This document shows positions 1 to 6,781 of a DNA stretch of 12,380 bases, one piece after another. Position 1 is the stretch's first letter. Each line of letters opens with the position of its first letter. A program made the position numbers and the translations under genes. Under the pieces are notes generated by a model. That model did no database searches. It saw only the letters and a list, made by a program, of their open reading frames with translations, and had not been told where the DNA came from. The stretch lies in the NCBI GenBank assembly GCA_027943245.1, contig JANDJZ010001032.1:1-12380 (forward strand). Direction: 5' to 3'. The DNA is from Acanthamoeba sp. SK_2022b (Eukaryota; Discosea; Longamoebia; Acanthamoebidae).

Positions 1-459
1 GATGCGCATTGAGCATTTGGTTCCACTTGAGGGGTGCTTGTTTGAGTCCATAAAGACTCTTATGTAGCAGACAGACATGATCTGGACGCCCCTTGTCCAC
101 AAAACCCTCAGGTTGGCGCACATAGTTCTCTTCAGGAATGCTGTGGTCATGTCCATCTGATGGACCGCCTAGCCGACCTGTACAGCTATCGCAATGAGCA
201 CCTGTAGGTGCTCAAGACGTACCACCAGTGTGAACATCTCATTGAAATCTACCCCATAGACTTGAGTGAAGCCTCTTGCTATCCAATGGGCCTTGAACTG
301 ATCAATCAAGCTGTCCACATGACACTTGACCTTGAATAGCCACTTGGTGTCAATGATCTTCCTCCCAGCGGGTGGGGGTACCAGTTCAAATGTACTGTTC
401 ATCATTATTGCCTTGTACTTGTCATGCATGGCAGCTTTCCAGTCTTCAGCATGCAATGA
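1..459 (-). pseudogene. Copia reverse transcriptase, N-terminal part, broken (copy A)
   Basis: The minus strand encodes the start of an RVT_2-type reverse transcriptase, which would copy element RNA into cDNA inside the virus-like particle. Visible family landmarks are the entry segment with EDWKAAM, the FELVPPPAGRK and KWLFKVK blocks, the ARGFTQVYGVDFNE block and then QVG at a TAG stop (169-171). Past the stop the same frame resumes with the QMD motif holding the first catalytic aspartate. A deletion of about 17 bp near 138, relative to the copy at 11341-11375, then shifts the frame. The SLYGLKQAP region (about 15-60) is recognisable before the window ends. The YVDD active site lies outside the window. 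Confidence 0.88.
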
Positions 460-1029
460 GTTGACAGCTTAGGCGTACATTGTTGGGAGCTTGACGCTGT
501 TCTCATCCTGGTACAGCTTGTTCTCTCTTGCTACACAGGCATGAAACTCTTGAGAGTAGAGTTTGGGTGCTATCCTCATGCATGTCAGTGGTTTCTTGGG
601 TGTGGGACGCATTCTGTCATGCCACAGTATTGGCGCAGGTTTCTTCTTGCTGGTTGTCTCATGTCCTCTGTTGTCCAGCTCTTCATCTGGTGGGGTTGCA
701 TCCTCTGCATGGTTGGGGTTGCTGGTCTCTTCTACCTCGCTGGCCAGTTCATTTTCCTGGTCATTGGTTACCTCTTCAATGGGTCCTTGATGAAGTGTGA
801 CCAGTTTGGGTTCATTGTGGTGAATTTCCACCCTGGTTGTGGGCGGCAATGGTGGTGGTATGGTGAGTGCTAGGTCCACGTCCAGGTCTTGTACATTGAT
901 GAGCTCCTTGCTGGGGCCTTCTGGAATGTTAAATATCACGTCTCTTGTCTCTAACACTTTATTATTGATCAGGATCCAGTGATGCAAGGTGTCCACTTGT
1001 GCCAGGCTGAGGTAGATTCCACAGCACGT
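460..1029 (-). pseudogene. Integrase C-terminus/RT linker of copia polyprotein (copy A)
   Basis: An open stretch (469-996) encodes the hydrophilic connector between integrase and reverse transcriptase. It opens with the ETRDVIFNIPEG block, equivalent to the family's SRDVxFxE motif, then runs into an acidic Pro/Glu/Asn-rich segment (TIPPPLPP, then EELASEVEETS-like sequence) with no catalytic residues. It is bounded by stops at 469-471 (TAA) and 1030-1032 (TGA). Copy C retains the TGA position as CAA. Relative to this copy, copy C lacks about 135 bp (corresponding to about 462-597) and has an extra 2-nt loss near 7985, so copy A is the best-preserved linker in the window. Confidence 0.75.
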
Positions 1030-1704
1030 TCAATCTGCCAGCTTGCTTCTGCCTACCAGGTTGGTGAGTACCTCAACATGCTGGCCAAACCTGTGTAGAT
1101 GACCAATGTCTACATGCAGTTTGCTCTTGTTGGACCATTGGCTGCATGGGGTGTCAAAGTCATTGGCCATCATTGGCAGCCAGTTGTTGATCATGCAGGC
1201 CATGAGTGCAGCTTCTCCCCAGTACTTCAGTGACATGTCCACATCTCAAAGCATGCACCTGACCATCTCTAGTAGTGTGCAGTTGAAGCATTCTGCCACT
1301 CCATTGTGCTCAGGCGTGCACGCTGGTGTCCTCTCATGCATGATCCTTTTCTTGACTAGGTAGCACTGGACCATGGCACTCATGTATTCACCACCCTGGT
1401 CACTCTGCAGCACTCTGCACTGACAGTTGATGCCTGCTGACTTGAGGAAGTGTCTGATTGTCTTGCTGACCTCACTCCTGTGTCAGATGAGGTAGATCGT
1501 TGCGTACCAGCTGTAGTTGTCAATGAACAACATGTAGTACCACTTTCCTGACAGTGTGTCCACTGGTAGTGGTCCACACACGTCCATGTGGACCTGCTTG
1601 AGGGGTCTGGTTGCTCTCGGGGCCAGTCCATCATGGATGTCTGGCCACATTGCTTTCACTTGAATGCACATGTCACACAGTGAGAGCATGCCTCTGGCAT
1701 GCAC
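1030..1704 (-). pseudogene. Copia integrase catalytic core, interrupted by stops (copy A)
   Basis: This encodes an rve-type DDE integrase, which would insert element cDNA into the host genome. In order on the minus strand: the CDMC half of the zinc-binding domain, the HMDVCGPLPV block with the first catalytic Asp, FIDNYSWYATIYLI with the second Asp, then past a TGA (1483-1485) the SDQGGEYMS block with the catalytic Glu, and TPEHNGVAECF. After a second TGA (1246-1248) come KYWGEAALMAC and the HLHRFGQ block, ending at a TGA (1030-1032). All three catalytic acids survive in a single frame interrupted only by stops. Copies C and D carry CAA or CAT at the 1483 position, so that stop is a point mutation rather than a frameshift. 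Confidence 0.88.
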
Positions 1705-2115
1705 CAGTCCAAGAGACTTGATCAGGGCATGTAGTCACATCCCACCTACATGTCCATAGTGGCAGTGAAGCTGATTGAGCAAGTAGTTCTCCTGGACAAC
1801 ATTCACTTGGGGCTGTGTCAGCCAGATTGGCTTGATCAGTAGCGCCAGCATGCCTCCTTGCAGCATTGCCTGTAGCACTTTTCAACCCTCATGGTTGAAC
1901 ACACTGCCTCCTGAGCAGTTGATCTGTACCTCATTCCCTCTGGCCATCACCATGGCCATGGAGATGAGGTTCTTTGCTAGTCCTGGTGCATACAGTACTC
2001 TTGCAAACATCACCACCTCTTCAACTCCATCCACCCACACATTGGCACATATGACTATGAACCCTTCAATCTTGCACTTGAAGTTGTCACTGAGCAGTAG
2101 GCTCTGCCCTTCAGC
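1690..2115 (-). pseudogene. Protease C-terminal part and gag-pre-integrase zinc domain (copy A)
   Basis: The minus strand carries the segment following the protease active site, equivalent to the VLYTPGL..NLIS block of copy C, then the gag_pre-integrase zinc domain. The HHCC ligands are visible: H-X4-H in LHCHYGHVG near 1745-1775, and C-X2-C in CDMC near 1666-1677. The frame is cut by TGA at 1735-1737, where copy C has CAA, and by further lesions toward 2100. No protease DSGA is present, because the deletion near 2141 removed it. This domain normally coordinates zinc and precedes the integrase core. Confidence 0.75.
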
Positions 2116-2340
2116 CTAGAGACTGACATAGTGGTGTAGCCAGTCCGCCTGCTGCATTCTCATTTGTCTGTTGTTGTCTCTGTTGTCAGCCTTCTCCTTG
2201 CCCACGCCTCTGGGCTGGTCAATGAATGCAATGTCCCACAGGTTCTGTGAGAGCAAGATGAACTCAAGCTCCTTGTGCCAGGTGCTGTACTCCATGACTG
2301 ATTGGAGTATGTATTGCTTGGTGACTTTGTAGTTACTCAT
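2116..2340 (-). pseudogene. Gag N-terminus fused in frame to protease C-terminal side by internal deletion (copy A)
   Basis: The true start is probably the ATG at 2338-2340 (MSNYKVTK), because copy C begins with the same residues. Two in-frame ATGs lie upstream, one touching the PBS. About 65 residues match the copy C gag (YSTWHKELEF, SQNLWDIAF, QPRGVGKEKAD, RQMRMQQA). The reading then jumps directly to the DWLHHYVSL block, which in copy C lies after the protease active site, and ends at TAG (2116-2118). Relative to copy C about 534 bp is missing (9395-9928), a multiple of three, so the join keeps frame. Lost are the rest of gag, the CCHC knuckle and protease DSGA. Confidence 0.85.
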
Positions 2341-2348
2341 CATGAGCA

Positions 2349-2361
2349 TGGGCCCATAACC
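2349..2361 (-). other. Primer-binding site, initiator tRNA-Met anticodon region (copy A)
   Basis: On the minus strand GGTTATGGGCCCA lies immediately inside the LTR end with no gap. It is complementary to the conserved anticodon stem-loop of eukaryotic initiator tRNA-Met (UGGGCCCAUAACC), not to a tRNA 3' end. Drosophila copia and yeast Ty5 use this arrangement. The identical 13 bases stand at the same place in copy C. Assignment relies on remembered conserved tRNA sequence. Confidence 0.85.
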
Positions 2362-2504
2362 TGTTGTGATGTATGCTTTGGGTGAAGAGTAAAAGTGTGA
2401 AGTGAGAGAGAACAGGGGTTCTCTCTGGTTTTATTACTGCTGAATATATTGTTGTAGACAGTTGTACTACAACATAACTCCTAAACTTAAGGCATGCCTT
2501 AATG
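2362..2504 (-). repeat. 5' LTR of copy A, truncated on the outer side
   Basis: This stretch matches the inner 140-odd bases of the complete LTR at 6782-7007, starting with TGTTGTGATG next to the PBS. It contains the conserved inverted repeat AGAGAGAAC/GTTCTCTCT (2405-2426), an AATAAAA poly(A)-type signal (minus strand, 2429-2435), a TATA-like AATATATT (2443-2450), a 6+1+6 inverted repeat (2461-2473) and the 16-bp palindrome TTAAGGCATGCCTTAA (2487-2502). The match to the intact LTR stops at about 2504-2506, so roughly 80 bp of the outer (U3-like) end is missing. Confidence 0.9.
2443..2450 (-). promoter_or_regulatory. TATA-like box in LTR of copy A
   Basis: AATATATT is followed eight bases downstream (minus strand) by AATAAAA at 2435-2429 and then a 9-bp stem hairpin. 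The same order is kept in the LTRs at 6782-7007 and 12078-12264. A TATA element just ahead of a poly(A) signal is a normal LTR U3/R layout; the start site itself is not visible. Confidence 0.55.
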
Positions 2505-2528
2505 TGTTGTGAGTTACCTAATAAGGTA
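2505..2528 (+). repeat. Inverted LTR tip joined to the truncated LTR of copy A
   Basis: TGTTGTGAGTTAC followed by CTAATAAGGTA is, with one mismatch, the reverse complement of the right end of the intact LTR (about 6984-7007). It therefore lies in the orientation opposite to the LTR piece it abuts. The shared letters at the join (TG-rich) suggest a short-homology junction. On its right it passes into CAC satellite. Confidence 0.7.
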
Positions 2529-3360
2529 GTGCATCACCACAACACCACAACCATCCCCACACATCACACCATCACCCCAACAATAACACCACCACACCAT
2601 CACCCCAACAATAACACAAAACCATAACATCACCACAACACCTCCACAACGTCCCCACAACACCACCACAACAACAACACCACTATGATGTCATCACAAC
2701 ACAACACCACCATAACAGCAGTACAACACAAAACACCAGCACCACACCATCTCCACAATACCACCACAACACAACAACATCACCACAACACCACAACAAA
2801 ACCACAACACCACCACAACAGCATAACAACATCACCATCACCACAACATCACCACCACCACAACATCACCACCGCTACGCCAATCACCACAATACTACTA
2901 CTACTACCACCACCACCACCACCACCACCACCACCACCACCACCACCACCACCACCACCTCACCACCACCACCACCACCACCACCACCACCACCACCACC
3001 ACCACCACCACCACCACCACCACCACCACCACCACCACCACCACCACCACCACCACCCCACCCCACCACCACCACCACCACCACCACCACCACCACCACC
3101 ACCACCACCACCACCACCACCACCACCACCACCACCACCACCACCACCACCACCACCACCACCACCACCACCACCACCACCACCACCTCACCACCACCAC
3201 CACCACCACCACCACCACCACCACCACCACCACCACCACCACCACCACCACCACCACCACCACCACCACCACCACCACCACCACCACTTCACCACAACAG
3301 CACACCAACAGCACCACATCACAGAGGGTGGTAGTGTTGTGGTGGTGTTGTGGTGGGTCC
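2529..3360. repeat. CAC/AAC/ATC satellite block 1
   Basis: The plus strand is almost only A and C with scattered T, built from words such as CACCACAACACC and CATCACCACAACA. A 28-bp unit is tandemly doubled at about 2565-2617. The centre (2905-3287) is nearly pure CAC. From about 3326 the strand bias flips to G+T (GTGGTGGTGTTGTGG). Long His/Pro, Thr/His, Val or Trp readings here are what any frame of a triplet repeat gives and are not treated as genes. Confidence 0.9.
2905..3287. repeat. Near-pure (CAC)n microsatellite, about 380 bp
   Basis: A short (ACT)n lead-in at about 2893-2906 passes into CAC triplets. Only three interruptions are seen: CCTCACC at about 2958-2964, CCCCACCCC at about 3056-3064, and CCTCACC at about 3186-3192. 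Each interruption shifts the triplet phase, giving alternating phase blocks. The two CCTCACC interruptions are identical and 228 bp apart, which suggests duplication of a block rather than independent errors. Confidence 0.92.
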
Positions 3361-3507
3361 CTTGTGTCTACACTTTATTCTAAATCAGGATCCAGTGATG
3401 CAAGGCATCCACTCATGCTGGAGGGAGGTAGATTCTGAGATGCATTCAGTCTGCAAGCTTGTTTCTACTTAATGGGTTGGTGAGCGCGTTGACCAAACCT
3501 GCACTGT
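3361..3507 (-). mobile_element. Isolated 147-bp copia scrap inside satellite
   Basis: This sequence aligns with 951-1095 of copy A (integrase C-terminal block and start of the linker) in the same orientation. Shared stretches include CAGGATCCAGTGATGCAAGG and the region encoding NPLSRNKLAD, equivalent to LVGRSKLAD. A TGA (3446-3448) follows LAD, the position that is TGA in copies A and D and CAA in copy C. There is no LTR or other part of the element on either side; both flanks are G+T satellite. Confidence 0.88.
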
Positions 3508-3687
3508 TGTGGTGGGGTGGTGTTGTGGTGATGTTGCTGTTGTAGTGGTGTTGTGGTGGTGTTGTGGTGATGGTGTGGTGAGTTTGTGGTGATGGTGTGG
3601 TGTTGTGGTGGTGTGTTGATGATGGTGTTGTGTTGGTGTTGTGCTGTGGTGATGATGGTGCTGTGCTACCCCTTACTACGGTGATGG
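3508..3687. repeat. GTG/GTT satellite block 2
   Basis: The plus strand is G+T repeat (GTGGTGTTGTGGTGATG words), the complement of block 1. It runs from the copia scrap to the palindrome at 3688-3704, with a short non-repeat interruption (CTACCCCTTACTACGG) near 3666-3681. Confidence 0.85.
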
Positions 3688-3704
3688 TGTGGAGTAACTC
3701 CACA
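3688..3704. repeat. Perfect palindrome at a polarity flip
   Basis: TGTGGAGT-A-ACTCCACA is an 8-bp inverted repeat around one base. Left of it the plus strand is G+T repeat, right of it A+C repeat. Confidence 0.7.
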
Positions 3705-4561
3705 ACACTCTACCAACAACCATCCATCCACTACACCACCACTACACCACACACACACAACACAACAACACCACACCAATACAACAACACCACAACAACA
3801 ACACCACCACAACAACCCTACACAAGAACAGCATCACCGCAACACCACTATATCACCACAACACCAACAAAACCACAACAGAACCACACTGTCACCACAA
3901 CATCCCCACAACACCACAATATCACCACCACCTTACCCCAATACACCATCACTACAACATCACCACACCAGCACAACACCATCACCACACTATCACCACA
4001 ACAACACCACAACATAACCACACCACCACTACACCACAACACCACCACAACAACCAACCTTACAACAGCTCCACAACACCACAACACAACCCAACATCAT
4101 CACACAACCACAACATCACCACAACACCACAACACCAACATAACATCACCACACCACCACAACACCATAACATCACCACAACACCACCACCACACCACCA
4201 CAAAATACCATATCACGACCATACCACTACAACACCAAAACAAAACAGCACCTCATCATTACCACAACACCACCACAAGACACCAAAACAAAACCACTTC
4301 ATCATTACTACAACACCACCAAATCATTACCACAACACCACTATAATATCACCACACCCTCCACTACAGCATCACAATTTTTGTTAACAACACGCCCCAC
4401 CACAACAACATCACCACAACATCACCACAACACCACAACATCCCTCACCATCGACATACAACACACACATTACTACATCACCACAACACCACCACACAAT
4501 CACACCACCACAACATCACAACACCACCACAACAGCACAACAGCACCACAGGACAAGAAGA
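3705..4561. repeat. CAC/AAC satellite block 3 with local higher-order repeats
   Basis: About 860 bp of degenerate A+C repeat (CACCACAACACCAC, CATCACCACAAC). At about 4232-4330 a more complex unit recurs: ACACCAAAACAAAAC appears at 4232 and 4280 (48-bp spacing), and ATCATTAC appears at 4255, 4301 and 4323. The Thr/His/Asn/Pro-rich open frame across 3597-4346 is a repeat translation, not a supported gene. Confidence 0.88.
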
Positions 4562-4701
4562 CACCTTTGAAACTTACAACCACCTTTTTTTCTTTCTTGT
4601 CTCTCCACCAACACATCTGTCTGTAGAGAGAGAGAGAGGAAGATTAGCTATCTTCAAGGATGGATACAATTTGAGGAGCGCCTGAAGAGGAGTTGAGCGC
4701 C
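4562..4701 (+). other. Unique leader ahead of the 4702 ORF
   Basis: Non-satellite sequence begins here. A pyrimidine-rich tract (about 4582-4606) is followed by CTGTAG at 4621-4626, which has the form of a 3' splice acceptor, and then by an (AG)n run. After it comes ordinary mixed sequence (GAAGATTAGCTATCTTCAAGG) up to the ATG. It could be a 5' untranslated region or an intron-exon border; no matching donor is visible upstream because the satellite intervenes. Confidence 0.35.
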
Positions 4702-5004
4702 ATGTCTGTAGCTCAGCTCAAGCAGATATGTCAACAAGTGGGTGTGGCCTACAAGGGCAGTAGGGCTACTACAGCTTGGGCTTTGAAGGCTGCCACGGCC
4801 GTGGCAGGGAGTGGAAGCAGTGGATCAGAGGGAGAGGAAGTCAGGCAAGAGCCTCAAGCTACGGAGGTGATGCAGCAGGTACTTCAGGAGCTGACTTCAC
4901 CACCACATCACCGCCACTACAACACCACTACAACATCACCACAGCACAACAACATCACCACACAACATCCCCACAACACCACAACATCACAACCCCCCAC
5001 ATAA
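4702..5004 (+). CDS. ORF with SAP-like N-terminus running out into satellite; unidentified
   Basis: The first ATG gives about 63 residues of normal composition before the satellite begins near 4893. The start MSVAQLKQICQQVGVAYKG followed by a basic residue and an Ala-rich helix resembles the helix-turn-helix SAP fold (LK..C...G....G.R pattern), a small DNA-binding motif. The next part is Ser/Gly then acidic (SGSSGSEGEE), then a possible helix (EVMQQVLQEL). From there to the stop the product is Thr/His/Pro repeat translation. SAP-like N-termini occur in some chromatin proteins and some retroelement gag-type proteins; which applies here is unknown. It may be the truncated 5' part of another element or host gene. 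It differs from the copia pieces in strand and in retaining CG dinucleotides. Confidence 0.4.
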   Translation: MSVAQLKQICQQVGVAYKGSRATTAWALKAATAVAGSGSSGSEGEEVRQEPQATEVMQQVLQELTSPPHHRHYNTTTTSPQHNNITTQHPHNTTTSQPPT

Positions 5005-5045
5005 CCACCACAACATTGCCACAACACCACAACCCTATCACAACA
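4893..5045. repeat. CAC/AAC satellite block 4
   Basis: A+C repeat on the plus strand, directly continuing from the unique ORF. It ends at CTATCACAACA, where the strand bias switches to GTGTGGTGG at 5046. Confidence 0.85.
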
Positions 5046-6337
5046 GTGTGGTGGTGTGGTGTGGTGGTGTGGTGATGTTGTTGTGGTGGTGTGGTGGTGG
5101 TGTGGTGATGCTGTGGTGTGGTTGTGGCGGTGATGTTGTGGTGTTGTGGGGATGTTGTAGTGATTTTGTGGTGATGTTGTGGTGATTTGTGGTGTTGTGT
5201 GGTGATGGTGCGGTTGTGATATTATGGTGGTGTGGTGGTATTGTGGTGGTGGGGTTGTGGTTGTGGCTTGTGCCAGTAGTGGTGGGGTGGTGTGGTGGTG
5301 TGGTGATGTGATGTGGTGGTGATGTTGTGGTTGTGGGTCTTGCCCATCGTTGTGTGGTGGTGTGGTGGTGGTGTGGTGGTGATGTAGTGGTGATGTGCTG
5401 AGTGTTGTAGTGATGGTGTGATGGTGTTGTGGTGTTGTTGTGTGGTGGTGTGGTGGTGATTGTTGTGGTTGTGGTGGTGTTGTGGTGTTGCTGAGTGTTG
5501 TGGTGATGGTGGTGCTGTTGTTGTGTGGTGTTGTTGTGGTGATGTTGTTGTGGTGTGGTGGTGTTGTTGTGGTGATGTTGTTGTTGTTGGTAGTGTTGTG
5601 GTGATGTTGTTGTGGTGTGGTGGTGTTGTGGTGGTGTTGTGGTGGTGCTGTTGTTGTGGTGATGGTGTGGCGGTGGTGTTGTGGTGTTGTGATGTTGTGC
5701 TGGTGTGATGTTGTGGTGGTGTTGTGGTGGTGTTGTGGTGTTGTGATGTTGTGGTAAGGGTTGGTGATGGTGTTGTGGTGGTGTTGTGGTGGTGTTGTGG
5801 TGTTGTGATGTTGTGCTGGTGTGATGTTGTGGTGGTGTTGTGGTGGTGTTGTGGTGTTGTGATGTTGTGGTATTAAGTTGTGGTTATGTTGGTGATGGTG
5901 TTGTGGTGATGTGGTGGTTATGTTGATGTTGGAGTGATGTGGTGTAGTGGTGTAGTGGTGATGTTGGTGTGATGTTGTAGCGTTGTGATGATGTTGTTGT
6001 GCTGTTGTGGCGTTGTGGTGGTGTTGTGGTGGTGGTGGTGGTGGTGGTGGTGGTGGTGGTGGTGGTGGTGGTGGAGTGGTTGTGTGGTGGTGTGGAAGTG
6101 GTGTGGCGGTGTAGTGGTGTGTGGTGATGTAGTGGTGGTGTTGTGGTGGTGGTGGTGGAGTGGTTGTGTGGTGGTGTGGTGGTGTGGTGGAGTGGTGGTG
6201 TGGTGGAGTGGTGGTGTGGCGGTGTAGTGGTGTGGTGATGTAGTGGTGGTGTTGTGGTGGTGTTATGGTGTAGTGGTGTGGTGATGTAGTGGTGGTGTTG
6301 TGGTGGTGTAGTTGTGGCGATGGTGTGGTGGGTGTTT
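5046..6337. repeat. GTG/GTT satellite block 5, about 1.3 kb
   Basis: Degenerate G+T repeat on the plus strand with higher-order structure. An 85-bp segment at 5672-5756 recurs at 5788-5872, a 116-bp period. The phrase GGCGGTGTAGTGGTG recurs at 6105 and 6218 (113-bp period), with a third partial phrase near 6269. A pure (TGG)n run lies at about 6028-6073. Short non-repeat words (GGCTTGTGCCAGTAG near 5265; GGGTCTTGCCCATCG near 5335) interrupt it. The 532-residue reading on the opposite strand is repeat translation. Confidence 0.9.
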
Positions 6338-6349
6338 TGGTGATCACCA
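6338..6349. repeat. 12-bp perfect palindrome at a polarity flip
   Basis: TGGTGATCACCA joins G+T repeat on its left to A+C repeat on its right, so the two arrays form the arms of a much larger imperfect inverted repeat. Confidence 0.75.

Positions 6350-6781
<432 letters not shown>

Larger units (their letters stand above)
1..2504 (-). mobile_element. Copy A: partial, defective Ty1/copia LTR retrotransposon
   Basis: Reading leftward from 2504, this copy shows LTR, PBS, gag start, protease remnant, pre-integrase zinc region, integrase, linker and the first part of reverse transcriptase, which the window edge cuts. The order protease-integrase-RT is diagnostic of Ty1/copia rather than Ty3/gypsy. 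It aligns along most of its length with copies at 6782-10189 and 11055-12077. It is inactive: the frame is broken by stops at 169-171, 469-471, 1030-1032, 1246-1248, 1483-1485 and 1735-1737, by a roughly 17-bp deletion near 138, and by loss of about 534 bp spanning gag and protease. The family assignment is firm; the host clade is not determinable. Confidence 0.93.

Noticed and set aside
528..873. Plus-strand open frames with hydrophobic, membrane-like composition (also 7750-8152)
   Set aside because: They are antisense shadows of the copia linker coding sequence, which matches the family on the minus strand.
1483..1485. TGA as selenocysteine or a reassigned codon
   Set aside because: Aligned copies carry CAA or CAT, and the changes are explained by CpG decay. 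The shared TGA at 1246 is left open but does not by itself support recoding.
1..2504. Fungal repeat-induced point mutation as the cause of the transitions
   Set aside because: Classical RIP favours CpA-to-TpA; here the hallmark is CA/TG exchange, which fits CpG decay better.
2685..3383. Long His/Pro open reading frame, with poly-Val, poly-Gly and poly-Trp frames on the other strand
   Set aside because: Every frame of a CAC triplet array stays open; the phase changes at the interruptions only swap His for Pro. No non-repeat domain is present.
2529..4561. Possible CRISPR-like array or telomere repeat
   Set aside because: No constant repeat with unique equal-length spacers, and the words do not match known telomere units; it is a degenerate triplet satellite.
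5260..5345. Short non-repeat words in GTG block 5 (GGCTTGTGCCAGTAG, GGGTCTTGCCCATCG) as functional sites
   Set aside because: They are brief interruptions with no match to the element or to a recognisable motif.
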